Origin: Acidobacteriota bacterium
GTDB lineage: Bacteria; Acidobacteriota; Terriglobia; UBA7540
DNA length: 64,000 nucleotides
NCBI GenBank assembly: GCA_021838785.1
Contig: JAKCCV010000016.1
Span: 1 to 64,000, forward strand
Reading direction: 5' to 3'
Made by a program: the position numbers and the translations under genes. The notes below the pieces were generated by a model that saw only the letters and a program-made list of their open reading frames with translations, had not been told where the DNA came from and did not search any database. Shown piece after piece: positions 52,812 through 62,124 of this stretch (positions are counted from its first letter, which is position 1; each line of letters starts with the position of its first letter).

Positions 52812-55304
52812 ATGGGGAAATGGAGCCGACGGAAATTTTTAAAGAGCGGCGTGGCGGCCGCGGCCGGGGCAGGCGCTTTGCCGGCGGCGCGAGGCTTGCG
52901 CGCCGCGAGCAGCGAGGAGCGGCCGTCCAGTGGGCCTTCGGCGGCGGACCAAACGCCGCGGGAGCGCCTGCTGCTCGATTTTGGCTGGCGCTTTCACTTG
53001 GGGAACGCCGACGATCCTTCGCTCGATTTTGGTTACGGGCGCGACGGCGAATATCAAAAGACCGGCGATTTTTTTGTCCCCTCGCGCCTTGACTTTGACG
53101 ACAGCGACTGGGAGGCGATTGATTTGCCGCACGACTGGGCCGTAGCGCTGCCCTTCCACGAGGATCCGTGGCTCACGACGCATGGCTCAAAACCGCTGGG
53201 TCGAACTTATCCGGCTACCAGCATCGGGTGGTATCGGCGGGTTTTCGAGCTTCCGGCCGGCGATTTGGGTCGGCGGCTCAGCTTGGAATTTGACGGCGTT
53301 TTTCGCAATTCGATGGCCGCGCTCAACGGAAACTTTTTGGGGCGCAACATGAGCGGCTACGCGCCGTTCCGCTACGACATCACCGACCACGCCCACTACG
53401 GCGGAAAGAACGTGCTGGTGGTGCGGGTGGACGCGACGGAATTCGAGGGGTGGTTCTACGAAGGCGCGGGAATTTATCGGCACGTCTGGTTGGTCAAGAC
53501 GAATCCCGTGCACGTGCCCCAGTGGGGAACGTTTGTGACTTCGACGTTGGCGGCAGAAACCGCGAGGGTGAAGATTACGACCGAAGTGGTGAACGAAAGC
53601 GAGCGCGACGAAACCTGCGAGGTCACCTCTAACATTGTGGATGGCAACGGGCAAACGGTGGCGACCATCGGCCCGACCGCGCTGGCCGTTTCGGCGTGGA
53701 GGCGGCGCGAGGCTGTGCAGCGAGTCAAAGTGTCGCATCCCAAACTCTGGTCAGTCGAGACTCCTCACCTCTACCGATTGATCACCACGCTGCGCGCGGG
53801 AGGGAAAGTGACGGACCGCTTTGAAACGACGTTCGGCATCCGAAGCATTCGCTTTGACCCGCAAAAAGGATCTTTCCTCAACGGCGAACCGGTCAAGATC
53901 CAAGGGACCTGCAATCATCAGGACCACGCAGGTGTGGGAACGGCTCTGCCGGGCCGTTTGCAAGCCTTTCGCATCGAGCGGCTCAAGGCAATGGGAGCCA
54001 ACAGCTATCGCACCTCGCACAATCCTCCGACACCCGAGCTGCTGGAGGCTTGCGATCGGCTGGGCATGATGGTCATGGATGAGACCCGGATGTTCTCCTC
54101 CTGCCCGGAGGGGTTGAGCCAGTTGAGCCGGCTGGTGCGGCGCGACCGAAACCATCCGTGCGTGATTCTGTGGTCCACGGGGAACGAGGAGCCGGAACAG
54201 GGCACGGCCCGCGGAGCACGCATGTGCGCCACGATGAAGCGTCTGGTGCGTCGCCTCGACCCGACGCGGCCCATTACCCAAGCCATGAACGGCGCATGGG
54301 GCCAGGGCATTTCCGTGATCGTGGACGTGCAGGGATTCAATTACAACCTGCCGCACATGGACGCGTTTCATCAGAAGTTTCCGCAAAAACCCTGCATCGG
54401 CACGGAAGTGGCGAGCACCGTCTCAACACGGGGCATCTACGTCAACGACCCGGCGAAGGGCTACGTCAGCGCCTACGACGTGAATCATCCGCCGTGGGCC
54501 AGCACCGCCGAACAGTGGTGGCAAATGTACGACGCGCGGCGCTGGCTCTCAGGCGGCCACGTGTGGACAGGCTTTGACTACCGAGGCGAGCCCACGCCTT
54601 ACGGCTGGCCGTGCATCAGCTCACATTTTGGTATTTTGGACACCTGCGGGTTTCCCAAGGACAACTTCTATTATTACCAAGCATGGTGGAGCGGGCGACC
54701 GGTCCTCCACTTGTTTCCGCACTGGAATTGGGAGGGCCAAGAAGGCAAGGAGATCGCAGTCTGGTGTTACAGCAACCTGGAGAAGGTTGAGCTGCTCCTC
54801 AATGGCAAAAGTCTGGGGGCGCAGGCGATGCCGCCGAACGGGCACGTGGCGTGGAAGGTGGCCTACGCCCCGGGCGTCCTGGAGGCGCGCGGCTACCGCA
54901 ATGGGCGCGAGGCGCTGAGGGCGCGACGCGAAACGACAGGGCCGGCGGCCAGCATCGTTCTGCGGCCGGATCGGGACACGATTGCGGGCGACGGAGAAGA
55001 CGTTTCCGTGGTTGAAGTCCAAGTAGTGGACCGGCAAGGACGCTTGGTGCCCATCGCCGATAACAAAATTACTTTTCAGGTTTCGGGCCCGGGAAAGATC
55101 ATCGGCGTCGGCAACGGCGACCCCAGCAGCCACGAGGCCGATAAAGGAACGGTTCGCCGTGCGTTCAACGGACTCTGCGTGGCGATTGTGCAATCGGCGC
55201 GACAAGCGGGCAGTATCCAAGTGCGCGCGACTTCGCCGGGTCTTGAGTCGGCGAGCGCCACGATTCAGGCTCAGGCCGTCAGGCCGCGGCCGTCGGTGGC
55301 CTAA
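52812..55304 (+). CDS. Tat-exported GH2 glycoside hydrolase (beta-galactosidase type)
   Basis: This 830-residue protein starts with a twin-arginine signal (SRRKFLKSG). The GH2 sugar-binding jelly roll (IDLPHDWAVALPF), immunoglobulin-like domain and catalytic barrel follow. The acid/base Glu lies in WSTGNEEP near residue 457 and the nucleophile in IGTEVAST near 531; RTSHNPPTPE is the family signature. A DUF4982-like domain (EVLLNGKSLG type) and a C-terminal invasin-like sandwich (VSVVEVQVVDRQGRLVP) follow. GGAGG six bases before ATG 52812 decides the start. It should cleave terminal beta-galactosides or relatives in the periplasm. Sugar specificity is not certain. Confidence 0.93.
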   Translation: MGKWSRRKFLKSGVAAAAGAGALPAARGLRAASSEERPSSGPSAADQTPRERLLLDFGWRFHLGNADDPSLDFGYGRDGEYQKTGDFFVPSRLDFDDSDWEAIDLPHDWAVALPFHEDPWLTTHGSKPLGRTYPATSIGWYRRVFELPAGDLGRRLSLEFDGVFRNSMAALNGNFLGRNMSGYAPFRYDITDHAHYGGKNVLVVRVDATEFEGWFYEGAGIYRHVWLVKTNPVHVPQWGTFVTSTLAAETARVKITTEVVNESERDETCEVTSNIVDGNGQTVATIGPTALAVSAWRRREAVQRVKVSHPKLWSVETPHLYRLITTLRAGGKVTDRFETTFGIRSIRFDPQKGSFLNGEPVKIQGTCNHQDHAGVGTALPGRLQAFRIERLKAMGANSYRTSHNPPTPELLEACDRLGMMVMDETRMFSSCPEGLSQLSRLVRRDRNHPCVILWSTGNEEPEQGTARGARMCATMKRLVRRLDPTRPITQAMNGAWGQGISVIVDVQGFNYNLPHMDAFHQKFPQKPCIGTEVASTVSTRGIYVNDPAKGYVSAYDVNHPPWASTAEQWWQMYDARRWLSGGHVWTGFDYRGEPTPYGWPCISSHFGILDTCGFPKDNFYYYQAWWSGRPVLHLFPHWNWEGQEGKEIAVWCYSNLEKVELLLNGKSLGAQAMPPNGHVAWKVAYAPGVLEARGYRNGREALRARRETTGPAASIVLRPDRDTIAGDGEDVSVVEVQVVDRQGRLVPIADNKITFQVSGPGKIIGVGNGDPSSHEADKGTVRRAFNGLCVAIVQSARQAGSIQVRATSPGLESASATIQAQAVRPRPSVA

Positions 55305-55378
55305 CCCCATTTTTTCTTTGGCGCTGAGTGAGCGAGGCGACCCCAGGGCGGGCTCGGACGTCTTTCTGCGCCCGGAGC

Positions 55379-56917
55379 CTAGGGCGCCAGTTGAGTGACA
55401 AGCTGGACGAGGGTGCGCATCGGCGCGCCGGTCGGCCCCTTGGCGAGGTAGGGCTTTTCATCGTTGGACCATCGCGTGCCGGCGATATCGAGGTGTACCC
55501 ACGGCGTCTCGCCGGCGAACTCACCCACAAACATCGCCGCCGTGATGGCGCCGCCGTAGCGGCCGCCGGTATTGGCGAGATCGGCGATCATGCTCTTGTA
55601 AAGTTCGCGGTATTCTTCATCCACGGGCAATTGCCACATTTTCTCTCCGACGGCAGCACCGCTGGCGAGCACGCGGTTCACCCAATCCTTGTCCCAGCCG
55701 AACACGCCGGTGGTGATGTTGCCGAGCGCAATCATCACGGCGCCGGTCAGCGTGGCGGCGTCAATCAGGACGGTGGCGCCCTGCTGTTTGGCGTAAGTGA
55801 TCGCGTCAGCCAGCGTCAGGCGGCCTTCGGCGTCGGTGTTGAGCACTTCGATGGTCTTGCCCGACATCGAGGTAATGACGTCGCCCGGGCGATAAGCCTT
55901 GCCGCTCGGCATGTTTTCGGCGGCGGCAATGACGGCCAAAACCCGCACGCGGGGCTTGAGCTGCGCAATGGCGCGCATGACGCCGAGCATGGTGGCGGCG
56001 CCGGCCATGTCGGTTTTCATCTCATGCATATCGGTCGCGGGTTTGATCGAGATTCCGCCCGTGTCAAACGTGATGCCCTTGCCAATGAGGCCGAGCACCG
56101 GCGCCGAGGGTGCGTCCGGAGGGTTGTAGCGCACGACAATCAGCCGCGGCGGCTGGTCGCTACCTTGCGCGACTGCCAGGAACGCTCCCATCTTCAAGGC
56201 GCGAATTTCTTCAAGGCCGAGAACCTGACACGCCAGCCCAAACTGCTTGGCCATTTGCTCGGCGCGACGGCCCAGCTCGGCGGGGGTGAGAATATTGGAA
56301 GGCTCATTGACCAGGTCGCGAACGAAGTTTTGCGCCTCGGCCATGACTTGACCGCGGTGGGCGGCCGCTCTTTCCGCCTCGCTCGCCTCCCTGCCGGGCG
56401 TGACCAGCAGGAGGCGTTCCATGCGACGGTCAGGCTCCGTCGAGGTGCGGTAGGGGTCGGAATCATAATCGCCCAGGATGGCACCCTCCACCACGGCTTG
56501 CAGCGCTTCCGGGCCTTGCGCCTTGCCGGCCGAGCCGACGTTCAGCTCGACCACCGGCCACGCCAATTCCCGCAAGCCGCGCGCTCGAACAGTGCGAATC
56601 GCCGTGCCGCTCAGGCGGCGTAGCCGAACATCGCTGAAGCCATCCGCCTTGCCCGCGCCGACGACGAGCAAGCGGGCGACCGGCAGCCCGGCGGGGTGAT
56701 GAAGCAGGGTACATTCATTTTCTTTGCCCCGAAGCTCGCCCGCGGCACGCAGTTCTTCCAAAAGCTTTCGAGTCTCCTCCGGCAGCGGTGCCCCAATTTC
56801 TCCCCCTTCAAAATGAAGCACAGCCAGCACGGCGCAGGAAAGCGATGCGAGCGAGTCTTTGCGAAATTCAATCTGCAAGGTTGGACCTCCGTCATAGAAA
56901 TGAATTGGTTCGATCAA
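55379..56917 (-). CDS. pepA: Leucyl aminopeptidase (M17)
   Basis: PepA removes N-terminal residues from peptides using two metal ions. The 512-residue protein has GKGITFDTGGISIKP with its metal Lys/Asp, the DMAGAATMLGVM segment and the signature NTDAEGRL. The N-terminal macro-like domain is present. It starts three bases after the smpB stop on the same strand, so the two genes form a tight pair. Members of the family can also bind DNA, which is not evident here. Confidence 0.95.
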   Translation of the reverse strand: MIEPIHFYDGGPTLQIEFRKDSLASLSCAVLAVLHFEGGEIGAPLPEETRKLLEELRAAGELRGKENECTLLHHPAGLPVARLLVVGAGKADGFSDVRLRRLSGTAIRTVRARGLRELAWPVVELNVGSAGKAQGPEALQAVVEGAILGDYDSDPYRTSTEPDRRMERLLLVTPGREASEAERAAAHRGQVMAEAQNFVRDLVNEPSNILTPAELGRRAEQMAKQFGLACQVLGLEEIRALKMGAFLAVAQGSDQPPRLIVVRYNPPDAPSAPVLGLIGKGITFDTGGISIKPATDMHEMKTDMAGAATMLGVMRAIAQLKPRVRVLAVIAAAENMPSGKAYRPGDVITSMSGKTIEVLNTDAEGRLTLADAITYAKQQGATVLIDAATLTGAVMIALGNITTGVFGWDKDWVNRVLASGAAVGEKMWQLPVDEEYRELYKSMIADLANTGGRYGGAITAAMFVGEFAGETPWVHLDIAGTRWSNDEKPYLAKGPTGAPMRTLVQLVTQLAP

Positions 56918-56920
56918 GGT

Positions 56921-57406
56921 TCATGGATGGCGATGCTGATGGGCTTGAATCGCCTGCCGGGCTTCGCGCTCGATGGTGCGGCGGCGCGACGTTTCGCGGT
57001 GATCGTACACCTTTTTGCCTCGAGCCAACGCCAACTCCACCTTGATGTGATTGCCCTTGGCGTAGAGGCGCAGCGGGATGAGCGTGAGCCCCTTTTCCTG
57101 AGTCTTTCCACCGAGCTTCGCAATTTCTTGGCGGTGCAGCAACAGACGGCGCGGGCGCAGCGGCTCGTGATTCAGGTAGCTGCCGGCAAGATAGGTGCTG
57201 ATATGGCAATCGAGCAACCATGCTTGGTTGCCCTTTATGGCGGCGTAACTGTCCTTGAGGCTCACCTTCCCGCTTCGTATGGATTTCACCTCGGTGCCCG
57301 TCAGCTCGATGCCCGCTTCAAATTTTTCGAGTAGATGGTAAAAATGCTGAGCCTGGCGATTGACCGCAAAATTCCTGAGCCGAGCATCTTCAACTTTGGG
57401 CGCCAT
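56921..57406 (-). CDS. smpB: tmRNA-binding protein SmpB
   Basis: SmpB delivers tmRNA to stalled ribosomes. The 161-residue protein shows the family blocks NRQAQHFYHLLEKFEAGIELTGTEVKS, CHISTYLAG, RRLLLHRQEI, and the basic C-terminal tail (ARGKKVYDHRETSRRR). Length is typical. No tmRNA gene was found in the window. It precedes pepA. Confidence 0.96.
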   Translation of the reverse strand: MAPKVEDARLRNFAVNRQAQHFYHLLEKFEAGIELTGTEVKSIRSGKVSLKDSYAAIKGNQAWLLDCHISTYLAGSYLNHEPLRPRRLLLHRQEIAKLGGKTQEKGLTLIPLRLYAKGNHIKVELALARGKKVYDHRETSRRRTIEREARQAIQAHQHRHP

Positions 57407-57496
57407 GTCGAACCGTCAGAGAGCACGCTTCCCTTCTGAACTAAAAAATAGTACCACACCGGGCCGAGCGAGGCGGCGCTATAAATGAAATAGATG

Positions 57497-57525
57497 TTGC
57501 TGAAATCGGCGGGGCTTTATATAAT
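57497..57525 (+). promoter_or_regulatory. Sigma70-type promoter of the initiator tRNA
   Basis: TTGCTG (57497-57502) and a consensus TATAAT (57520-57525) are 17 bases apart, and the tRNA starts five bases after the -10. The start point would lie inside or very near the mature tRNA end, so a leaderless or very short leader transcript is expected. Confidence 0.65.
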
Positions 57526-57530
57526 CAATG

Positions 57531-57607
<77 letters not shown>

Positions 57608-57623
57608 AGGCTTTCTCAACTCC

Positions 57624-57791
57624 GTGTCCAGCGTTACCGGCAAGCGCTACTTTGTGTATGTCCTCTGGAGCGAGGTCGGCCTTCGTTTTTACGTCGGCAT
57701 CAGCGACGACCCTCCAAAGCGACTCCAGCAGCGTAACCAGACGGGCCGCCCGCGCAACCAAGTTGCCAGCTTGACGACACACTTGCCGTAA
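57624..57791 (+). pseudogene. Truncated GIY-YIG endonuclease remnant
   Basis: A frame from GTG 57624 encodes RYFVYVLWSEVGLRFYVGISDDPPKRLQQ, which matches the N-terminal GIY-YIG motif of small UvrC-like nucleases. After NQTGRP the sequence degenerates and the stop comes at residue 56, whereas family members run about 85-95 residues. It begins 17 bases after the tRNA. The catalytic Tyr pair and Arg are present, but the rest of the fold is missing, so it is probably inactive. Confidence 0.65.
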
Positions 57792-58197
57792 GATCGTCTC
57801 TCCCGGCGCAGAATCGCCGGACCGGTGTCTGGGCGCTTTCCGAGATGATGCACTTCAGCAAAGCTTTCTCCCTGGCACTGCGCTCAAATGCGTACCATTG
57901 TTCGTCGGTCGTGGAAGATAAACACCGAGCCTCTGAGCCGAGATTTGTTGAGGCTCCTGCTGAAGACGAACTTGCAGATTTTGAAGGGAATAGCCTCCCG
58001 GAGGGCCGCAACTCAATGGGCAATTTACCCCCTTTAACCCACGGAAATCCCCGTCCGTCGGAATTTGCTTCACACCCGGCGGGCGGCAACCTTATATTGG
58101 CGACGCTAGCCCAGCGTGCCATGCGTGGCCCAGAGTTACCGAATCCTCAGGTGCGCGGCTGAGAGCGTCAGACAATCCGAGAGCGGAGGAATAATCT
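57792..58197. other. Gene-free stretch before the radical SAM gene
   Basis: These 406 bases have no convincing gene. A short hairpin CCGGCG/CGCCGG lies at 57803-57820 just after the GIY-YIG remnant. A GGAGG at the right end serves the next gene. Confidence 0.45.
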
Positions 58198-60279
58198 ATG
58201 CCAAGAATTAGAGGCCAAAGAGCCATGAAATACTTCGACCTGGCCCTGGTGAAAACGGCCGGCGCGTTATTTGACGGTATTCAATTTTTTAACAAGTACA
58301 AGCCGGAAGAAACCTTCACGCCGCGGTGGTCGGAGAAGCCGTTGCTGAAGTCGTGGCAAAAGACGAAGCCTCAATTGGGCTTTCCGCGCCAGACCGACTC
58401 TCTTTGTCCGCAGTGCGTGAAGGAGGCTCGCGAGGCCATCATCAACGGCGAGCGTGACTGGCACGACCTCCTCAATCAAAAAGTCGGCGAGATCAAGGCG
58501 CAAATCATCGAGCGCGACGGGCAGATTTGGATGGTCAAGGATTGTCCGCTGCACGGCCACTTTGAAGACATCATGGCCATTGACGCCAACTTCCTCAAGT
58601 GGATTGAGAAGAACTTCCCAGGGCGCGACATCCGAGCGCACAATGACGCTGAGCTGCACAATCACGGCTCCAGCACCATCCGGCACGGCCGCGGCTCCGT
58701 GCTGACGGTGGACCTGACGAACCGCTGCAACATGATGTGCGATCCGTGCTTTATGGACGCCAACCAGGTGGGATTTGTCCACGAACTGACCTGGGAAGAC
58801 ATCAAAGAGATTCTCGACAACGCCATGAAGATCAAGCCGCGCCGACAGATGTCGGTGCAATTTTCGGGCGGCGAGCCCACCATGTCGCCGTATTTCATTG
58901 ACGCCGTCCGTTACGCTCGGAAGCTCGGCTACAACAGCGTGCAGGCGGCCACTAACGGCATCGAATTTGCCAAGAGCAAGGATTTCTGCCGCCGGGCTTT
59001 CGAGGCCGGGCTGCGCTACGCTTACTTGCAGTTCGACGGCATCGGCAACGACGCCAACTCCCACCGTCAAGTGGGCAACCTGTTCGACGTCAAGCTGAAG
59101 GCCATTGACAACATGCACGAGGCGGGCATTGAAATTATCTTGGTCACCACGCTGGTCAACGGCGTGAACAACGATCAGGTCGGCCCCATTATCAACTTCG
59201 CCCGCGAGAACCCAAAGAAGATCGCTTTCATCGCTTTCCAGCCGGTCTCCTTCACCGGGCGCGACGAGGACATCACGCCGGCCCGCCGCATGAGGCAACG
59301 CTACACGCTCTCGCATATGGCGCTCGACGTGAAGAAGCAATTGGGCATCACCGAGCCTACGCGCGACTGGTTCCCTCTCTCGCTGATGGGCGCGTTCGCG
59401 GATTTCGCCGATTTGGTTCACGGGCCGGAAGCGCAGTGGGGCCAGGTGAGCTGCGGCTGCCATCCCAACTGCGGCGTGGGCACGGCGCTGATGATTAACA
59501 AGGAAACCAAGGAATGGGCGCCCGTGCCGCAGTTTCTTGACATTCCCGGCTTGGTCCGAGACATGCAGAAAATCACCGACGCCGGCCGTGCCCGTCCCTT
59601 TTCGAACTTTATGATGGCGCTTTGCTTGCTCAAGAACTACAAGCCGATGGGCGCGCCGAAGAGCCTGGCCTTGGTGGATTTGTTGAAGAAATTCGACAAA
59701 TCCTTCGCGCTCACGGGCGAGAAGCGGGCCGACAAGCTTTACGGCGCTTCAAGCCCCGAGCGCACGCTGGAAGACACCCTCAAACGCCGCTCGGATCCCT
59801 GGAATTTCCTGTTCATTGCTGGCATGTGGTTCCAGGACCTCTTCAACTACGACTTCCGACGGACAGAAATGTGCATCATTCCGTATGCCACGCAGCAAGG
59901 CGAAATTTCCTTCTGCGCGTACAACACCGGCATCGGCTGGCGCAATATCATCGAGAACATGTACAAGAACGCGACGGTTGCCGAGTGGTATAAATCCCAC
60001 GGCAAGCACGAAATTTACGCCAAGGGCAAAGAAGTGGCGCTGGCGGACCGCCAACATTCGCTGGTCGTCAACGCCGAGGATGCGAACCGCGTGCGCCAGC
60101 GGGAGCACGATATTCCGATGACGGCGGCCGAGGAAGTACGCGCCCGGCGCCGGACAGAATGGCAGGAAAAGCAAGCGCGAGCGCTTTACGAAGAGATGGT
60201 GCTCAAGAAGCCCAAGACCGAACTCGTGCAAATCGGCGGCGTCCAACCGGCTGAAGAAAGGGATAAAGTTCCGGTTTAG
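58198..60279 (+). CDS. Tes/MJ0619-like radical SAM protein (possible membrane-spanning lipid synthase)
   Basis: This 693-residue protein has the layout of the MJ0619/tetraether synthase (Tes) group. An N-terminal cysteine-rich part carries LCPQCVKEAR and MVKDCPLHGHFEDIM. The radical SAM cluster is TNRCNMMCDPCFMD (CX3CX2C), followed by FSGGEPT, and CGCHPNCGVG may bind an extra cluster. GGAGG eight bases before ATG 58198 gives a sound start. Archaeal Tes joins lipid tails; bacterial relatives have been linked to membrane-spanning lipids such as iso-diabolic acid in Acidobacteria. Lipid synthesis here is inferred from family resemblance; methyl transfer or another alkyl chemistry remains possible. 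Confidence 0.78.
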   Translation: MPRIRGQRAMKYFDLALVKTAGALFDGIQFFNKYKPEETFTPRWSEKPLLKSWQKTKPQLGFPRQTDSLCPQCVKEAREAIINGERDWHDLLNQKVGEIKAQIIERDGQIWMVKDCPLHGHFEDIMAIDANFLKWIEKNFPGRDIRAHNDAELHNHGSSTIRHGRGSVLTVDLTNRCNMMCDPCFMDANQVGFVHELTWEDIKEILDNAMKIKPRRQMSVQFSGGEPTMSPYFIDAVRYARKLGYNSVQAATNGIEFAKSKDFCRRAFEAGLRYAYLQFDGIGNDANSHRQVGNLFDVKLKAIDNMHEAGIEIILVTTLVNGVNNDQVGPIINFARENPKKIAFIAFQPVSFTGRDEDITPARRMRQRYTLSHMALDVKKQLGITEPTRDWFPLSLMGAFADFADLVHGPEAQWGQVSCGCHPNCGVGTALMINKETKEWAPVPQFLDIPGLVRDMQKITDAGRARPFSNFMMALCLLKNYKPMGAPKSLALVDLLKKFDKSFALTGEKRADKLYGASSPERTLEDTLKRRSDPWNFLFIAGMWFQDLFNYDFRRTEMCIIPYATQQGEISFCAYNTGIGWRNIIENMYKNATVAEWYKSHGKHEIYAKGKEVALADRQHSLVVNAEDANRVRQREHDIPMTAAEEVRARRRTEWQEKQARALYEEMVLKKPKTELVQIGGVQPAEERDKVPV

Positions 60280-60306
60280 ACGGGGCGACACTTCAGCCAG
60301 CTTTCG

Positions 60307-60338
60307 GGGCCGCACGCTCGATGCGGCCCTTTGTTTTT
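60307..60338 (+). terminator. Intrinsic terminator after the Tes-like gene
   Basis: GGGCCGCA (60307-60314) pairs with TGCGGCCC (60322-60329) around a seven-base loop and is followed by TTTGTTTTT (60330-60338). It lies 27 bases after the stop codon. It is among the best-formed terminators in the window. Confidence 0.85.
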
Positions 60339-60431
60339 AGGGAGCTAAAATAGGGAGCGGGCTCTGCCGCCCGGCCAAAGATTCATCCGAGGGCTGCGCC
60401 CTGACGCCGAACGTGTCGGGGTGCGCCGAGC

Positions 60432-60773
60432 TTAAAAGTGGGCGGGCGCTCCGCTCGGCGGCTCCAGACGAAGATTGGCGCACAGCTCTCGCAGAGTTTC
60501 CAGGCTATGGTCAGGAAGAGGATTGAATTTGAGGCCGGCGGTGTTGTTCTTGCCTTTCCAGCACACCTGCCCTACTGCCTCAAATTCCCTGCCGCGCCAT
60601 TCGATTTTGATGCCGCAGGTTTCGCCGGTCGGCGGAATCTTGGGACCTTGAAGCCGACAGCCGCCCAGGCTGATGGAGACGACGGTGACCTCCGCCGGGT
60701 TGCCGGCGGGCGGATGCGAGAGTTCGCCTTCGCCGCCGTAGAGGTATCTTGGAACGTTTCTTCGCTGTGACAT
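60432..60773 (-). CDS. PilZ-domain protein
   Basis: This 113-residue protein is a single PilZ domain: SQRRNVPRY (RxxxR type) at the N-terminus and VSISLGGCRL (DxSxxG variant with Ser before) in the middle. PilZ proteins bind cyclic di-GMP and pass the signal to partners. It converges on the Tes-like gene. Met 60773 is preferred to 60809, which would add residues without family match. Ligand binding is likely but unproven. Confidence 0.8.
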   Translation of the reverse strand: MSQRRNVPRYLYGGEGELSHPPAGNPAEVTVVSISLGGCRLQGPKIPPTGETCGIKIEWRGREFEAVGQVCWKGKNNTAGLKFNPLPDHSLETLRELCANLRLEPPSGAPAHF

Positions 60774-60878
60774 AGGTTTAATATATAACTTGCGGGGCGG
60801 AGGGCGCAATGTGCAACCCCCTATTAACCGGCAAGTTAAGAGTCCGATATTGAAAGGCCCGCCCGTTGCGGAGAGAAA

Positions 60879-61892
60879 ATGCCTAACGACACGCTCGGGC
60901 GGCCGCTCAAGGACCTGCGGATCTCTGTCACCGACCGCTGCAATTTCCGCTGCACCTACTGCATGCCCTTGAACGAGTATTCGTGGATTGAACGGGGCGA
61001 GCTGCTCACGTACGAGGAAATTTTCCGCCTGGCCGGGCTGTTCGTGCGCCTCGGGGTGGAAAGGATTCGGGTAACGGGCGGCGAGCCGCTGGTTCGGCGG
61101 AGACTCGACGTCCTGATCCGTAGCCTCGCCTCGCTCGAGGGGATACAGGACCTCTCGCTCACGACGAATGGGGCACTGCTCGCCGAGCAGGCCGAGGCGC
61201 TGCGGGCGGCCGGACTCAAGAGAATCAATCTCAGCCTTGATACGCTCGAGGCGGCGAAGTTCCGCCGCATTACCCAGCGCGGGGAACTCAGCGAGGTTCT
61301 GAAAGGCCTGGAGGCCGCCGAGCGCTGCGGCTTTTACCCCATCAAGATCAACGCCGTCATCGAGCGCGGCGTTAACGAGGACGAAATCGTGCCACTGGCG
61401 GAATTCGCTCGCGCCCGCGGTCTCACGCTACGTTACATTGAGTTTATGGACGTCGGAAACGCCAATCAGTGGCGCATGGAGAAGGTGGTCGGCAAAAAAG
61501 AAATTCTCGCCACGCTGGCCGCGCGGTTTCCGCTGCGCGAGGCGCGCCGCGCGGACACAAGTTCGCCGGCCGTGAACTACGAGTTCGCCGACGGCGGGGG
61601 CGCGTTCGGCGTCATCGCGTCGGTCACGGAACCCTTTTGCCGCGACTGCGACCGCGCCCGGCTCACCGCCGACGGCAAGCTGGTGACGTGCTTGTTTGCC
61701 CAGCAAGGGCACGACCTCAAGTCCCTCCTTCGAGCCGGCGCGAGCGATCGGGAACTTATGGAAGTCATCGCCAGCCTTTGGCGACAAAGAGCCGACCGCT
61801 ACTCGGAGGAAAGACTTGTAGCCCTTCAATCGCCCTCGGGCTATGAGGCGCAACGCCATGCCAAAATGGAAATGATCGTCCTGGGCGGCTAG
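60879..61892 (+). CDS. moaA: GTP 3',8-cyclase
   Basis: MoaA starts molybdenum-cofactor synthesis from GTP. The 337-residue protein has the radical SAM cluster CNFRCTYC near residues 22-29, TGGEPLVRR, and the second cluster in the C-terminal CRDCDRARLTADG plus a later Cys. The chain ends in GG, as the family requires for activity. GGAG precedes ATG 60879. Other moa genes are not in the window, and the 69-base gap before it is too short for a moco riboswitch. Confidence 0.96.
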   Translation: MPNDTLGRPLKDLRISVTDRCNFRCTYCMPLNEYSWIERGELLTYEEIFRLAGLFVRLGVERIRVTGGEPLVRRRLDVLIRSLASLEGIQDLSLTTNGALLAEQAEALRAAGLKRINLSLDTLEAAKFRRITQRGELSEVLKGLEAAERCGFYPIKINAVIERGVNEDEIVPLAEFARARGLTLRYIEFMDVGNANQWRMEKVVGKKEILATLAARFPLREARRADTSSPAVNYEFADGGGAFGVIASVTEPFCRDCDRARLTADGKLVTCLFAQQGHDLKSLLRAGASDRELMEVIASLWRQRADRYSEERLVALQSPSGYEAQRHAKMEMIVLGG

Positions 61893-62017
61893 GTCTTCGA
61901 CCGCGTTAATAGATTCCTTAAAGGCAGCCGTGAAGGCGCCACCCGTGGGCACACGCGGCTCACGGCATGCGCCGGCCGCCGATGCTCGGCAGCGAGCGGG
62001 CAAGACGTGGGGAAAAA

Positions 62018-62057
62018 CCGCAGCCTTAAAGAACAAGGCCGTGCCACCGGCTGTCGT
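62018..62057. repeat. Palindromic extragenic repeat, left copy
   Basis: About 40 bases, CCGCAGCCTTAAAGAACAAG and following, with 34 or more positions shared with 62616-62655. The core AGCCTT...AAGGC folds back on itself, and an outer GCC/GGC arm extends it. It lies 68 bases before the zinc-ribbon gene. Confidence 0.65.
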
Positions 62058-62124
62058 AACATTACGCCGAGAGTTCAAGAAGGAGAGCGCCCCGGTATCG
62101 CGTAATTTGAGGGAGGAGGTTTAC

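Noticed and set aside
57407-57530. tmRNA gene beside smpB
   Set aside because: The region is too short and contains only the tRNA promoter; no tmRNA-like ends are seen.
58267-59463. 398-codon minus-strand open frame
   Set aside because: It is antisense to the radical SAM gene with no ribosome site or family motif. The same reasoning removes long frames antisense to nrdJ (7406-8596), pepA (55328-56623) and GH3 (39798-41012, 41097-42257).
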